DNA of 64,000 nt, taken from contig NZ_CP010976.1 of the NCBI RefSeq assembly GCF_000949425.1, forward strand, positions 3,906,001-3,970,000. Reading direction: 5' to 3'. The notes beneath the pieces are model-generated. The model was not told the DNA's origin. It did no database searches and was given only the letters and a program-made list of their open reading frames with translations. How positions within the stretch are numbered: position 1 is the stretch's first letter; the number at the start of each line of letters is the position of its first letter. This DNA comes from Paenibacillus sp. IHBB 10380 (GTDB taxonomy: Bacteria > Bacillota > Bacilli > Paenibacillales > Paenibacillaceae). Positions 44,477 through 53,354 of this stretch are shown here, one piece after another. A program made the translations under genes and the position numbers.

Positions 44477-45907
44477 TTAAAGTAGAGGAGATAACATACG
44501 ACATAGTATTTCTTCTGCCTTTTGTAGACGTGTTCTGTGCCGAAAGGTGTCTAACTGCATTTCAGAGCAAACCTTCAGATCTTCTTCAAAATCGTGTACT
44601 AGATGGGCAATGGGCTCTTGTTCAAACAACACAGCTGTCAACTCGAAGTTACAGAAGAAGCTACGCATGTCCATGTTCGCCGTTCCTACAGAGGCAAGTA
44701 AATGGTCCACTATAATAATTTTGGCATGAACGAATCCTTTACGATATTGAAAGAAGCGCACACCGGCTAACAATAACTCTTCAACATAGGATAACGATGC
44801 CAGATGTACCAATCTTGAATCCGATTGATAAGGAATAATAATTCGCACATCCACCCCACTCACTGCCGCTGTTTTTAGTCCTTCATAAATACTTGAATCG
44901 GGTATGAAATAAGGTGTCGTAATCCAAATCCTTTCTTTGGCTATCGTTATAGCTCCGAAGCACATCTCCTGTACAGCGTTCCATGTTTGATCTGGCCCAC
45001 TGCTTAATATTTGTATTTGCTCCTTTCCTACACATTCATGTGCAGGAAATAAAGACATATCCACGATTCGTTCTCCTGATGCTAATTTCCAGTCATTAAG
45101 AAACACATTTTGCAGAAAATAAACAGCATCCCCTTCAATCTCAAGATGTGTATCCCGCCAATAACCTACCTTGGGGTAGAGCCCTAGGTAATCATCTCCT
45201 ACGTTAAGCCCCCCCACAAAACCCTTTTTTCCATCTACGAGTAATATTTTGCGGTGGTTGCGGTAATTAATACGACGATCTAACGTTGCAATGAATGGCG
45301 GAAGGAAGAAGTGAAACTCTACCCCCGCATCCTTGAAGCGCTGTAGGAAGGCACGTTTAAGTTCATAGCTACCAACACCATCACATACCACACGAACCTT
45401 CACACCTTCCCGTGCTTTACGAATCATGATATCCTGAAATTTCGTACCGATAACATCTTGCCTAAATATATAGAATTCTACATGGATATGGTCTACTGCC
45501 GTCTCCATCGCCTCAAACATAGCTTGATAGGCTGCCTTGCCATCTGTAAGTACACCACTTTTGTTGCAGCCTGTTATGGGGTTCTCAGATAAATGAGTTA
45601 AGAGATTAAACAATCGTTCCTCATGGAGAAACTCATCATTACTCATTTCGTCTGCTTTCTCTACAATGACCGCTTCATTCCACAAGTGTCCACGAATTTC
45701 CTGAAATAAGCGGGATCCCTGTGAACGTATTTTCGTACGCTTCTTAAACTCTTGAGCTACGAAATAATAAGCTACAAAACCGAAAAAAGGAATAAAAATT
45801 CCAATAAACATCCAAGCAACTGCTTTTGATGGGTCCCGAAATTCAAGGATTAGAATGGTTATCATTTGAAAAATAAATATCAATAGTACGATCAGGAGCC
45901 ACATCAT
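44477..45907 (-). CDS. cls: Cardiolipin synthase
   Basis: 476 residues. Two N-terminal membrane helices (LLIVLLIFIFQMITILI; WMFIGIFIPFFGFVAYYF), then two phospholipase D domains with HxKx4D motifs, NYRNHRKILLVDGKKGFVGG and GFVHAKIIIVDHLLASVG. It joins two phosphatidylglycerols to form cardiolipin at the cytoplasmic membrane. Ribosome site AAGGAGG. Single gene. Confidence 0.93.
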   Translation of the reverse strand: MMWLLIVLLIFIFQMITILILEFRDPSKAVAWMFIGIFIPFFGFVAYYFVAQEFKKRTKIRSQGSRLFQEIRGHLWNEAVIVEKADEMSNDEFLHEERLFNLLTHLSENPITGCNKSGVLTDGKAAYQAMFEAMETAVDHIHVEFYIFRQDVIGTKFQDIMIRKAREGVKVRVVCDGVGSYELKRAFLQRFKDAGVEFHFFLPPFIATLDRRINYRNHRKILLVDGKKGFVGGLNVGDDYLGLYPKVGYWRDTHLEIEGDAVYFLQNVFLNDWKLASGERIVDMSLFPAHECVGKEQIQILSSGPDQTWNAVQEMCFGAITIAKERIWITTPYFIPDSSIYEGLKTAAVSGVDVRIIIPYQSDSRLVHLASLSYVEELLLAGVRFFQYRKGFVHAKIIIVDHLLASVGTANMDMRSFFCNFELTAVLFEQEPIAHLVHDFEEDLKVCSEMQLDTFRHRTRLQKAEEILCRMLSPLL

Positions 45908-46144
45908 GCAGCTGTCCTCCTTAAGTGACGCTTAAAAAGATACGTCTTCCAAAAATATGTATATATTAGCATTGACCATAACGTGCAAGCTTTATTCAAT
46001 ACAAACCCCGTAGAAGACAAACTGTAACTCTATTTTTTAGAAACTTTTGACATATTCCGAGTAGATTCAGAATAAATAGAGTATAAACAAGCTTTCGTAA
46101 TTTCTTCACGGTCCAACTAAATCGAGCAACAGAAAGGAGTTGCC

Positions 46145-47134
46145 ATGAAAAGTGCGAAATCAAAACAACACTTGACCCTGCTCGTTCTGCGTGATGCTCA
46201 GCATGCTGTTAAGCAAATACAGATTTCAAAGCCCCTACTTATAGCTGTTCCCACGGTTGCCATTCTATGCTTATCTGGTCTAATTGTATCCATGCAGGTT
46301 CATTCCTCGCAGGTCATTACGAAGATGGAAAAAGAAATAACATCACAGACCATTGCTAATATGCAAATGGAGTTAACGGTAAACAATCGAGAGGAAGCTA
46401 TCCTTCGGCTGAAGAATGAAATTGTAAATCTATCTTCTGAAGCAGATGACATGAAGAGCAAGATGACGCGCGTAAGTGAGCTAGAAAAAGAGTTACAGAA
46501 ATTCATTAAGAAACACGATATTAGTATGCTTCCTCAATCTACAGAAACCCGTACAGTCCCACTCTCTTTAGATGCTTCCAAACACGTAGGAGGAGAATAC
46601 ATCGCTATACATCATAGCGAGATTCTAGATCTTTCTCAGGAAACAAAGGATGATTTCGAGCAAATGAGGAAACTACTAGACACGATGGAACATCATATTC
46701 CTGATACGCTTGAAAAGGCCCAAGAAACACAGAAGATCATCTCAGGCACACCCAATGCTTGGCCAACGGTATCTAAAGTACTGACCTCTAGCTTTGGTTA
46801 CCGATCCGATCCTTTTACGGGTAAAGCTGCTTTTCATGCAGGTATTGATATAGTTGGACAAACGGGCGATCCAATCTATGCCGCTGGTGCAGGCCAAGTG
46901 TTGAGTGCCGAACAAAGTGGTGCCCGGGGGCTCTATATCGTCATTCAGCATCCTGAGGGTCTACAAACATCGTATATGCATATGAGTAATATGAATGTAT
47001 CTCCCGGGGATCAGGTATCTAAGGGAGACGTCATCGGAGAGATGGGTAGTACAGGCCGTAGTACAGGATCTCATTTACACTTTCAAGTCATGAAGCACGA
47101 TAAAGTTATAAACCCACTTCCCTATATAGACTAA
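46145..47134 (+). CDS. M23 family metallopeptidase (cell-wall hydrolase)
   Basis: 329 residues. A membrane anchor at about 28-50 is followed by a coiled coil from 55 to 120 (KMEKEI ... SELEKELQKF). The C-terminal LytM/M23 domain (from about 215) has FHAGIDIVG (zinc H and D) and SHLHFQVM (catalytic and zinc His). It lies outside the membrane and cuts peptidoglycan cross-bridges or acts as a scaffold. Start follows AAAGGAG. A bactofilin gene lies 28 bp downstream, a combination known from cell-shape modules. Confidence 0.9.
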   Translation: MKSAKSKQHLTLLVLRDAQHAVKQIQISKPLLIAVPTVAILCLSGLIVSMQVHSSQVITKMEKEITSQTIANMQMELTVNNREEAILRLKNEIVNLSSEADDMKSKMTRVSELEKELQKFIKKHDISMLPQSTETRTVPLSLDASKHVGGEYIAIHHSEILDLSQETKDDFEQMRKLLDTMEHHIPDTLEKAQETQKIISGTPNAWPTVSKVLTSSFGYRSDPFTGKAAFHAGIDIVGQTGDPIYAAGAGQVLSAEQSGARGLYIVIQHPEGLQTSYMHMSNMNVSPGDQVSKGDVIGEMGSTGRSTGSHLHFQVMKHDKVINPLPYID

Positions 47135-47162
47135 ATCAATGAATGAATGGAGGTTATCTCTT

Positions 47163-47585
47163 ATGGCAAGATCGAGAAAATCACGAAATCAACTAACGGC
47201 GACAGATACCCTTATTGGATTAGGATCTGAACTAACAGGCACCATAAATTGTGAAGCCAATCTTAGAATTGAAGGGAATTTCAATGGAGAAATTGCATCC
47301 CAAGGACATGTGACCGTGGGGGAATATGCGATAGCTCGTTCTAATATTAATGCAAGAGAGGTCATCATTGCGGGTAAAGTATACGGCGATATAGCAACCT
47401 CTGGTAAGCTGACTATTACGGCAACAGGTGAAATGTTTGGAGATGTAACTGCCTCTGCCCTTATTATTATGGAAGGTGGCGCCTTAAGCGGTACGAGTAC
47501 AATGAATCAACCCGAACCTGTTCCTTCCGTTGCTACCTCTTCGAAGGATGCTAGTTCACACTTTTTACAGCCAGAAGTTAGTTAA
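47163..47585 (+). CDS. Bactofilin (polymer-forming cytoskeletal protein)
   Basis: 140 residues. The start at 47163 follows GGAGGTTATCTCTT. Bactofilin core of about 100 residues as a right-handed beta helix: IGLGSELTGTINCEANLRIEG, then VTVGEYAIARSNINAREVIIAG, GKLTITATGEMFGDVTASAL. Self-assembles into filaments and organises wall enzymes such as the M23 protein upstream. A short polar tail may tune polymerisation. Confidence 0.93.
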   Translation: MARSRKSRNQLTATDTLIGLGSELTGTINCEANLRIEGNFNGEIASQGHVTVGEYAIARSNINAREVIIAGKVYGDIATSGKLTITATGEMFGDVTASALIIMEGGALSGTSTMNQPEPVPSVATSSKDASSHFLQPEVS

Positions 47586-47603
47586 CGACATATGATAGTT
47601 CCA

Positions 47604-47650
47604 AAGAGCCCCGTTGATATAGAGTTATACTCTACATCAACGGGGCTCTA
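47604..47650. terminator. Terminator between bactofilin and ABC genes
   Basis: Stem AGAGCCCCGTTGATATAGAG / CTCTACATCAACGGGGCTCT with a short loop. It can act in both directions between convergent genes. Confidence 0.85.
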
Positions 47651-47664
47651 AGTGTTACTTATAC

Positions 47665-48450
47665 TTACGATGAAACATCCCGCTTCTTAAAGACAAACCA
47701 TGACAACAACAAGAAAAAAATATAATATGCTGCTAGCACGGATACCGAGAAGACAAGTGTACTTCCCGCAGGACCTACAGTACTATTCAAATATCCACTC
47801 AAATCCATATGCGTGAATATCAGATATTTCATCCATTCATATCTCTCTGGATTAAATAATGCAGTAAAGATATCTTTTGTGAACATGATGAACAAAGATA
47901 ACCCAATAGCCAGTCCACTAGAACGAAATACACTAGATACCATGAAGGCGATCGTAGCGACCAAGATGAGTTCAACATATTTAAGTAGTAGTAACATCAA
48001 TGTGTAATTCATATCATTCCATGCTCCTGAGGTCATTCCAGTGCTACCACCATCAAAGGAGAACCAAATGTTAGACGAAAGAAAAGTAGCAACGAAAAGT
48101 AGAGTCGTAGTAAATAAGCTAAATATCACTACAGAAATATACTTTGATAATAAAATCTTGGAACGTTTCCAAGGTCTAATTAACAATAGTTTAATCGTCC
48201 CCCAAGAAAATTCACCTGCTACTGAATCAGCTGCAATAACCACGACAAATATCATGTTAAGAAAAAAAGAAACCGTCATCACTATGGTTGTAATTTCCCA
48301 GACATTCGGTTGTTCAGATCCCGATGAGAGAGAGAATAAAAACGGCAACAGAAATGAAATAACAACTAATATCGCTATCATAATCCATGTACGAATACGA
48401 CGATAAATTTTCATATTCTCATTTAACACAAGATTAAAAAAACTACCCAA
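47665..48450 (-). CDS. ABC-2 type transporter permease
   Basis: 261 residues with six hydrophobic helices, the ABC-2 pattern: a first helix at about 22-42, long loop SGSEQPNVWEI, then helices to the end. Start overlaps the end of the ATPase gene by eight bases. With that gene it forms a two-protein exporter; cargo unknown. B. subtilis counterparts export peptides, antibiotics or lipids. Confidence 0.85.
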   Translation of the reverse strand: MGSFFNLVLNENMKIYRRIRTWIMIAILVVISFLLPFLFSLSSGSEQPNVWEITTIVMTVSFFLNMIFVVVIAADSVAGEFSWGTIKLLLIRPWKRSKILLSKYISVVIFSLFTTTLLFVATFLSSNIWFSFDGGSTGMTSGAWNDMNYTLMLLLLKYVELILVATIAFMVSSVFRSSGLAIGLSLFIMFTKDIFTALFNPERYEWMKYLIFTHMDLSGYLNSTVGPAGSTLVFSVSVLAAYYIFFLLLSWFVFKKRDVSS

Positions 48451-49354
48451 TCTGATCAGCTCCCGTCATTTCCAAAAATTGATCTTCTAGGGAGCGTGTT
48501 ACCTCACGGATACCATATACCTTAATTCCCGCTTGAACCAAACGCGCATTAATATCTGCCACTTCCTCACGTGACGCTCGCATAACCAATAAATTATTCT
48601 CCACTCGGCCTACACTAAGAACGATAGCAGCTTGTTGCGGGTCACTTACATCAAAAGCTATTTCAGTTGCCGAGACAGCGATACCATCCTCTGTTTTCAG
48701 TTGGCGAACATCAATGAGGCGACCATTCTGAATGATCGCTACTCGATCGCACATCAGTTCCATCTCAGAGAGTAGATGGCTCGATACGAACACCGTTGTA
48801 CCTTCTACCTTACATAATTGTCGTAAATAATCACGTAATTCACGTATCCCTTGGGGATCAAGACCATTCGTAGGCTCGTCCAAAATAAGAAGTTTCGGGC
48901 GATGAAGTATCGCTTGCGCTACACCTAATCTCTGTCTCATTCCCAGTGAATAAGTTTTGACCTTATCATGGATACGATTGTCTAATCCTACAAGTTTGGT
49001 GACCTCTTGTATCCGTTCTTCCGTAATTCCTGACATCATTCGAGCGAAATGTCGTAAATTCTGATACCCTGTCAGAAATTTATACATTTCTGGATTTTCC
49101 ACAATCGCTCCTACATGAATAATCGCTTTTTCATATTCCTTGATAATACTATGTCCGCATATTACGATATCTCCCTTGGTGATGGATATTAAACCAACCA
49201 TCATCCGGATCGTCGTTGTCTTCCCTGCGCCGTTAGGTCCTAGGAATCCAAACACTTGACCAGGTTGAATATCTAAAGAAAGATCATCCACTAGTGTTTT
49301 GGAAGAAATCTTCTTTGAAACCCCCTCCAGCCGAACCACTGGGTCTTGCTGCAT
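48443..49354 (-). CDS. ABC transporter ATP-binding protein
   Basis: 303 residues. Walker A GPNGAGKTT, signature YSLGMRQRLGVAQAIL, Walker B LLILDEPTNGLDP, then VSSHLLSEMELMCD. A C-terminal extension of about 80 residues (TEDGIAVSATEIAFDV ...) is common in bacitracin-type exporters. The start at 49354 follows GAGGGG; an upstream 11-codon extension overlaps it. Coupled to the permease gene. Confidence 0.92.
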   Translation of the reverse strand: MQQDPVVRLEGVSKKISSKTLVDDLSLDIQPGQVFGFLGPNGAGKTTTIRMMVGLISITKGDIVICGHSIIKEYEKAIIHVGAIVENPEMYKFLTGYQNLRHFARMMSGITEERIQEVTKLVGLDNRIHDKVKTYSLGMRQRLGVAQAILHRPKLLILDEPTNGLDPQGIRELRDYLRQLCKVEGTTVFVSSHLLSEMELMCDRVAIIQNGRLIDVRQLKTEDGIAVSATEIAFDVSDPQQAAIVLSVGRVENNLLVMRASREEVADINARLVQAGIKVYGIREVTRSLEDQFLEMTGADQIG

Positions 49355-49425
49355 CCTACTCACCCCTCTACGAATAACAAACTTCATGATGTTAAATCTT
49401 CATGATCTCATCATAGTTTAGCATA

Positions 49426-49611
49426 TTATCCATGTTGATTCTCCACAATCTTACAATCTTGATATAAATGGGGTTGATTATTAATACAATCTACACAGCA
49501 GCCCATCAGTAAGTTATGTCGATAAAAGCCTGTTTTGAAAATCATACTTTTCGTTTCACTTCGAACCATTGTCTCACAATACACACAATAAAATTGAATA
49601 TATTCAACCAC
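49426..49611 (-). CDS. Small CxxC protein, possible zinc ribbon
   Basis: 61 residues with two CxxC pairs (FYCVYCETMV and GCCVDCIN) that could bind zinc. Starts at GTG with a moderate ribosome site (GGGGAAGG). No family recognised and no close partner. The start lies 71 bp upstream of the ABC ATPase gene start on the same strand. It may be real, but codon and start evidence is thin. Confidence 0.4.
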   Translation of the reverse strand: MVEYIQFYCVYCETMVRSETKSMIFKTGFYRHNLLMGCCVDCINNQPHLYQDCKIVENQHG

Positions 49612-49798
49612 ACGGAAAACCTTCCCCTCACGGAATCAGTTCTGTTTTCGACAAAATGCATCGATTAATAAAAAAAATAGTTACATTTTGTATCATTAAC
49701 AGTAATGTACTTGACATTTATTATATTGTCAAGAGATTCCTTATGTGTAAGGTGTATGGTTCTCTTACATTATTCTTGTCTGTCGAACTTGATATTCG

Positions 49799-50257
49799 CT
49801 AGTTAATTTTTCTCCACTGCTTTAAACTGTTTCCATCTAGTACTTGAATATCTGAAATGATAAACCTACGTCCTTCAATATCACTTAGAATCCAGCTAAC
49901 CAAGCTCAATGGATGTAAACTTTCGTGCATTTCATTCATTCGAAAGGTCGTTCTACCGTAACTGGTATCTACAACCCATAACCACTCGCTTCCCGTTCGT
50001 TTTAAAGAGATTATCTTCTCAATGGTAGGAATCATATAATAACGCTGTAGCTCCTGCTCTGCTTCCCTTCTGCTCTCATCTTCTAACAACGAAAGATCTG
50101 CAATCATTGTTATTTCCTCGTCGGCTTCTGATCGAACCGAAATATATTGATTGGGCATAGTTAATGGAAACGTTCGAATCAATTTCACACCTTTATATTT
50201 TTTCCCCTCTTCTTCAACTTCAAGTATCCCCTCAAAGTTCCTCGACAGTTGTATCAT
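49799..50257 (-). CDS. DUF1854 domain protein
   Basis: 152 residues fitting DUF1854: VKLIRTFPLTMPNQYISVRSEADEEITMI, then REAEQELQRYYMIPTIEKI, and SDIEGRRFIISD at the end. The family is found beside an unusual ABC exporter; here its start overlaps the end of a broken copy of such an exporter. The gene itself seems intact but may have lost its partner. Biochemistry unknown. Confidence 0.8.
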   Translation of the reverse strand: MIQLSRNFEGILEVEEEGKKYKGVKLIRTFPLTMPNQYISVRSEADEEITMIADLSLLEDESRREAEQELQRYYMIPTIEKIISLKRTGSEWLWVVDTSYGRTTFRMNEMHESLHPLSLVSWILSDIEGRRFIISDIQVLDGNSLKQWRKIN

Positions 50258-50745
50258 ATGTATTCTTCAACCTCCTGTGGCTCTTCATTCATTTGTTTCT
50301 GAGATTCTTGAAGCGCTTGTTTTCTTTGATTTCTAATACTTGAAAGTTTCCTGACGGTGAGGATAGTTCGTCGATAAGTAGTTTTGAAATATAGGGGGGG
50401 AATCAGACCGATCGCCACAGAAACAACGAGCAGGCTTGCGTTAGCCAATAATGCTTTCTTGTACGGCTTGCAATAGCCCAATATCCGTTGCAACGAATGA
50501 TATTTTCGGGTACAACGAAGACACTTTTTGCGCCCAAGTTTTAGGGTTCTTCCTCATTTGGAGCACACGTGAAGTTCAAACTGCGGAGTTCGTTCAGGTA
50601 TCGGTTCATTACCTTCTGATATAAGCCATCTTTTGTATTTCAGGCAGAGCGCTCTGAAAAGCATCAATATATGGGAGTGTAAAGCGACCCACTTCTATCT
50701 CGCAGTCATCCGTGACTACTTGAAGTGAGCCTCCTCCAACCGCTC
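50254..50745 (-). pseudogene. ABC exporter remnant (DUF1854-associated)
   Basis: Pieces of one ABC exporter in different frames: QVVTDDCEIEVGRFTLPYID and RYLNELRSLNFTCAPNEEE (N-terminal extra domain), then after a frameshift and stop LGRKKCLRCTRKYHSLQRILGYCKPYKKALLAN (zinc ribbon and first membrane helix). At about residue 38 of the 79-codon terminal piece it jumps to the family's C-terminal end (RKLSSIRNQRKQALQ). All ATPase motifs (Walker A/B) are gone, a deletion of over 400 codons. Confidence 0.75.
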
Positions 50746-50768
50746 CCTAATAGATACATTTTGTATCT

Positions 50769-50891
50769 TTAATCTTCTAATATATTTGTGCTCCTCTTGA
50801 TAAAGGGATACATACTCACTCCATACCAAGGTAATTCAATGTTTCCACGGCGCTGAATCCATTTCGCAATCATCATTGTAGCTTCATCCAT
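50769..50891 (-). pseudogene. S24/S26-type signal peptidase-like fragment
   Basis: 40 codons: DEATMMIAKWIQRRGNIELP then WYGVSMYPFIK, the nucleophile-Ser motif G-x-SMxP of S24/S26 peptidases, and then a stop. Its ATG overlaps the end of the PqqD-like fragment. Truncated, so inactive. Confidence 0.6.
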
Positions 50892-50961
50892 AAGTTAGCA
50901 AACCAATAGTCATCATCAATTCATCCAGAAAGGTTGTGACGTCTTGTTCTACTTGATTGCC
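50884..50961 (-). pseudogene. PqqD-like protein C-terminal fragment
   Basis: About 25 codons, VEQDVTTFLDELMMTIGLLTYG, matching the end of PqqD/RRE-type peptide-binding proteins. It starts where the LCP gene ends. Together with the S26-like and ABC pieces it suggests a lost RiPP (possibly lasso peptide) or related locus. Confidence 0.5.
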
Positions 50962-51887
50962 ATCTGCAGGTGATCTTCAATCAAATTATGGACTCGTTCC
51001 TTCTCTGTACCTCCTATGGTGTAATAATAAATCCCGTTTATTCTCTTGCCTTGACCATTTAACTCCAAGGTTTCAATCTTATTCAGATCGGAGCGATAAT
51101 CCGTTATAAATTTCTTCATTTCATCAAAGGTAATATCTGTTTTCACATTATTTCCAACCTCATCAAGCATAGATTGGACGTGAACGATATTGGACATCTG
51201 TAGAGCATTCTTCATCGTCTGCTTCAGTATCTCTCTTTGTCTCGCGTTACGTCCGAAGTCTCCTCGCGGGTCATCATACCGCATACGTGAATATGCAAGA
51301 GCCTCAGCGCCGTTTAAATCCAACTGGCCTTGCGCAAAATCATGACCCTCATACTGAAAAGAAAAGGGATTCTCAACCTTTACTCCGCCTAGCAAATCTA
51401 CAATTTGGCTAAGCCCCTCCATGTTTACCTTGATGTAATAATTAATCGGAACATTCAAGAAATTCTCTACCGTCTGAATGGCCATGTTTATTCCACCAAA
51501 GGCATAGGCGTGATTGATTTTATCTGTGGTGCCATGCCCTATAATTTCAGTTCGAGTATCCCTTGGAATGTTGAACATAAGAATCGATTCTTTGGATGGG
51601 TTCACACTCAATACAATCATAGTGTCGGATCGACCGACATCATTCTTTCGTTGATCTACACCCATGACTAGCACTGTATAAGGTTCTCGTTCATCCATTC
51701 TCACAGGCCCTCCACCTTTGAGGTCTAAGGGATCTGTACTTATCGTTACAGGTTTAGTTGGTTCTCTGGGTTCATAGATTGCATTAGCTGTCGATTTCAC
51801 AGATTCGTACAGATAGATTCCGTAGCCAACTATAATGAATATAAATAAAGATAGAGCCAGCAAGGTAATTTTAATCCAACGTTTCAT
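50949..51887 (-). CDS. LCP family glycopolymer transferase (LytR-CpsA-Psr)
   Basis: 312 residues. One N-terminal membrane helix (ITLLALSLFIFIIVGYGIYLY), then the extracellular LCP domain: YTVLVMGVDQRKNDVGRSDTM, NIPRDTRTEI, KINHAYAFGG, and YSRMRYDDPRGDFGRNARQREI with the pyrophosphate-binding Arg residues. It attaches undecaprenyl-PP-linked polymers to peptidoglycan. Last gene of the polysaccharide locus, so it likely attaches that polymer. Confidence 0.93.
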   Translation of the reverse strand: MKRWIKITLLALSLFIFIIVGYGIYLYESVKSTANAIYEPREPTKPVTISTDPLDLKGGGPVRMDEREPYTVLVMGVDQRKNDVGRSDTMIVLSVNPSKESILMFNIPRDTRTEIIGHGTTDKINHAYAFGGINMAIQTVENFLNVPINYYIKVNMEGLSQIVDLLGGVKVENPFSFQYEGHDFAQGQLDLNGAEALAYSRMRYDDPRGDFGRNARQREILKQTMKNALQMSNIVHVQSMLDEVGNNVKTDITFDEMKKFITDYRSDLNKIETLELNGQGKRINGIYYYTIGGTEKERVHNLIEDHLQMAIK

Positions 51888-51998
51888 TAGGTGTTACCCC
51901 TTTATTCTTCTTTTTAGATCGATATCATAATAAATGTTCTACTTCAGTTGCAACATGGATCTAATCCTCTTGCTTAGCCTGCGTAAATAGCGATTACA

Positions 51999-53339
51999 TT
52001 AATGGAGAACGACTGTCACATGTTTATCATCATCGATCGTATTCAAGTTAGGACGGCCTACCGAATAATAAACAAAAGGTGAGCTTTCTATTTCCTTCGG
52101 ACCGTATACATTTCGACCATCAATCATTACAGGTTGCTTCATGATAGATGCAAGGTCAGTAAGGTTAATTTCTGCGAACTCCGACCATTCCGTTAGCAAG
52201 CAAATCGCATCACAACCTCCAGCCGCTTCCATAGCACTCTTTGACCACTCAATCTCAGGAGCATTAAGCACGAGTCTAAAGTTATCAATAGCAATAGGAT
52301 CATAGGCCTGTACAAGCGCCCCCTTTTGGATCAAAGTGTTAATAATATCAATCGCAGGTGCATCACGTACGTCATCTGTATTGGGTTTAAAGGCTAACCC
52401 CCAGACCCCAATTCTTCGGCCATTTAGTGTTCCTAGTGCATCCTCTAGCTTGTGGATCACATTGAAACGCTGATCCTTATTCACTTCGACAACCGACTTC
52501 AGTAGCTTAAACTCATAATCTACGTTCCCAGCGATTTGAATAAGTGCTTCTGTGTCTTTAGGAAAGCAGGAACCACCATATCCAATCCCAGCTTGTAGAA
52601 AGGTATTCCCGATTCGCTTGTCATATCCCATGCCTTCCGCTACCTTCGTCACGTCTGCTCCAACCTTTTCACATATATTCGCAATCTCATTAATAAATGA
52701 AATTTTGGTAGCCAGAAAAGCATTAGAAGCGTATTTGATCATTTCGCTTGAGCGAATATCCGTGATGACGATATGATCCGTTAATGATTTATGAAGCTCT
52801 ATCAAAGGTTCTCTAACCCTTGGGTTATCTATTCCAATAACCACACGGTCGGGGAATAAAGTATCCTTGACTGCCGTACCTTCCCGGAGAAATTCGGGTA
52901 TAGACACGATATCGAATGGATGATCCGTTAGCTCACTAATCCATTGTTTCACTTTATAGTTGGTCCCGACAGGAACAGTACTCTTCGTAACCACGATTTT
53001 ATATCCATCCATCACTGTGCCAATTTCTATGGCAACCTGCTCAATATAACTCAGATTGGCTTCTCCATTAGGCATAGAGGGAGTTCCAACAGCGATAATA
53101 ATCAATTCTGAATCCCTTACAGCTTGCCCAATATCTGTTGTAAAGGATAACTTGCCTCTATACACATTGTTATTCAGAAGCTCTTGGAGTCCAGGTTCGT
53201 AGATCGGGATTTCTCCGTTTCGTAGCATCTCCACTTTACTCGGATCATTATCAACGCATACCACGTGATTCCCTATTTCTGAGAAGCAAACACCCGACAC
53301 CAGACCAACATACCCTGTACCTATAACTGCAATTTTCAT
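51999..53339 (-). CDS. UDP-glucose 6-dehydrogenase
   Basis: 446 residues. NAD-dependent two-step oxidation of UDP-glucose to UDP-glucuronate. N-terminal Rossmann fold MKIAVIGTGYVGLVSGVCF, then catalytic Cys in GIGYGGSCFPKDTEAL (about residue 260), and the C-terminal fold with GLAFKPNTDDVRDAP. In the polysaccharide locus it supplies glucuronic acid or derived sugars. Fifteen bases separate its start from the manC stop. Confidence 0.95.
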   Translation of the reverse strand: MKIAVIGTGYVGLVSGVCFSEIGNHVVCVDNDPSKVEMLRNGEIPIYEPGLQELLNNNVYRGKLSFTTDIGQAVRDSELIIIAVGTPSMPNGEANLSYIEQVAIEIGTVMDGYKIVVTKSTVPVGTNYKVKQWISELTDHPFDIVSIPEFLREGTAVKDTLFPDRVVIGIDNPRVREPLIELHKSLTDHIVITDIRSSEMIKYASNAFLATKISFINEIANICEKVGADVTKVAEGMGYDKRIGNTFLQAGIGYGGSCFPKDTEALIQIAGNVDYEFKLLKSVVEVNKDQRFNVIHKLEDALGTLNGRRIGVWGLAFKPNTDDVRDAPAIDIINTLIQKGALVQAYDPIAIDNFRLVLNAPEIEWSKSAMEAAGGCDAICLLTEWSEFAEINLTDLASIMKQPVMIDGRNVYGPKEIESSPFVYYSVGRPNLNTIDDDKHVTVVLH

Positions 53340-53354
53340 GGTATTACTCCTTAT

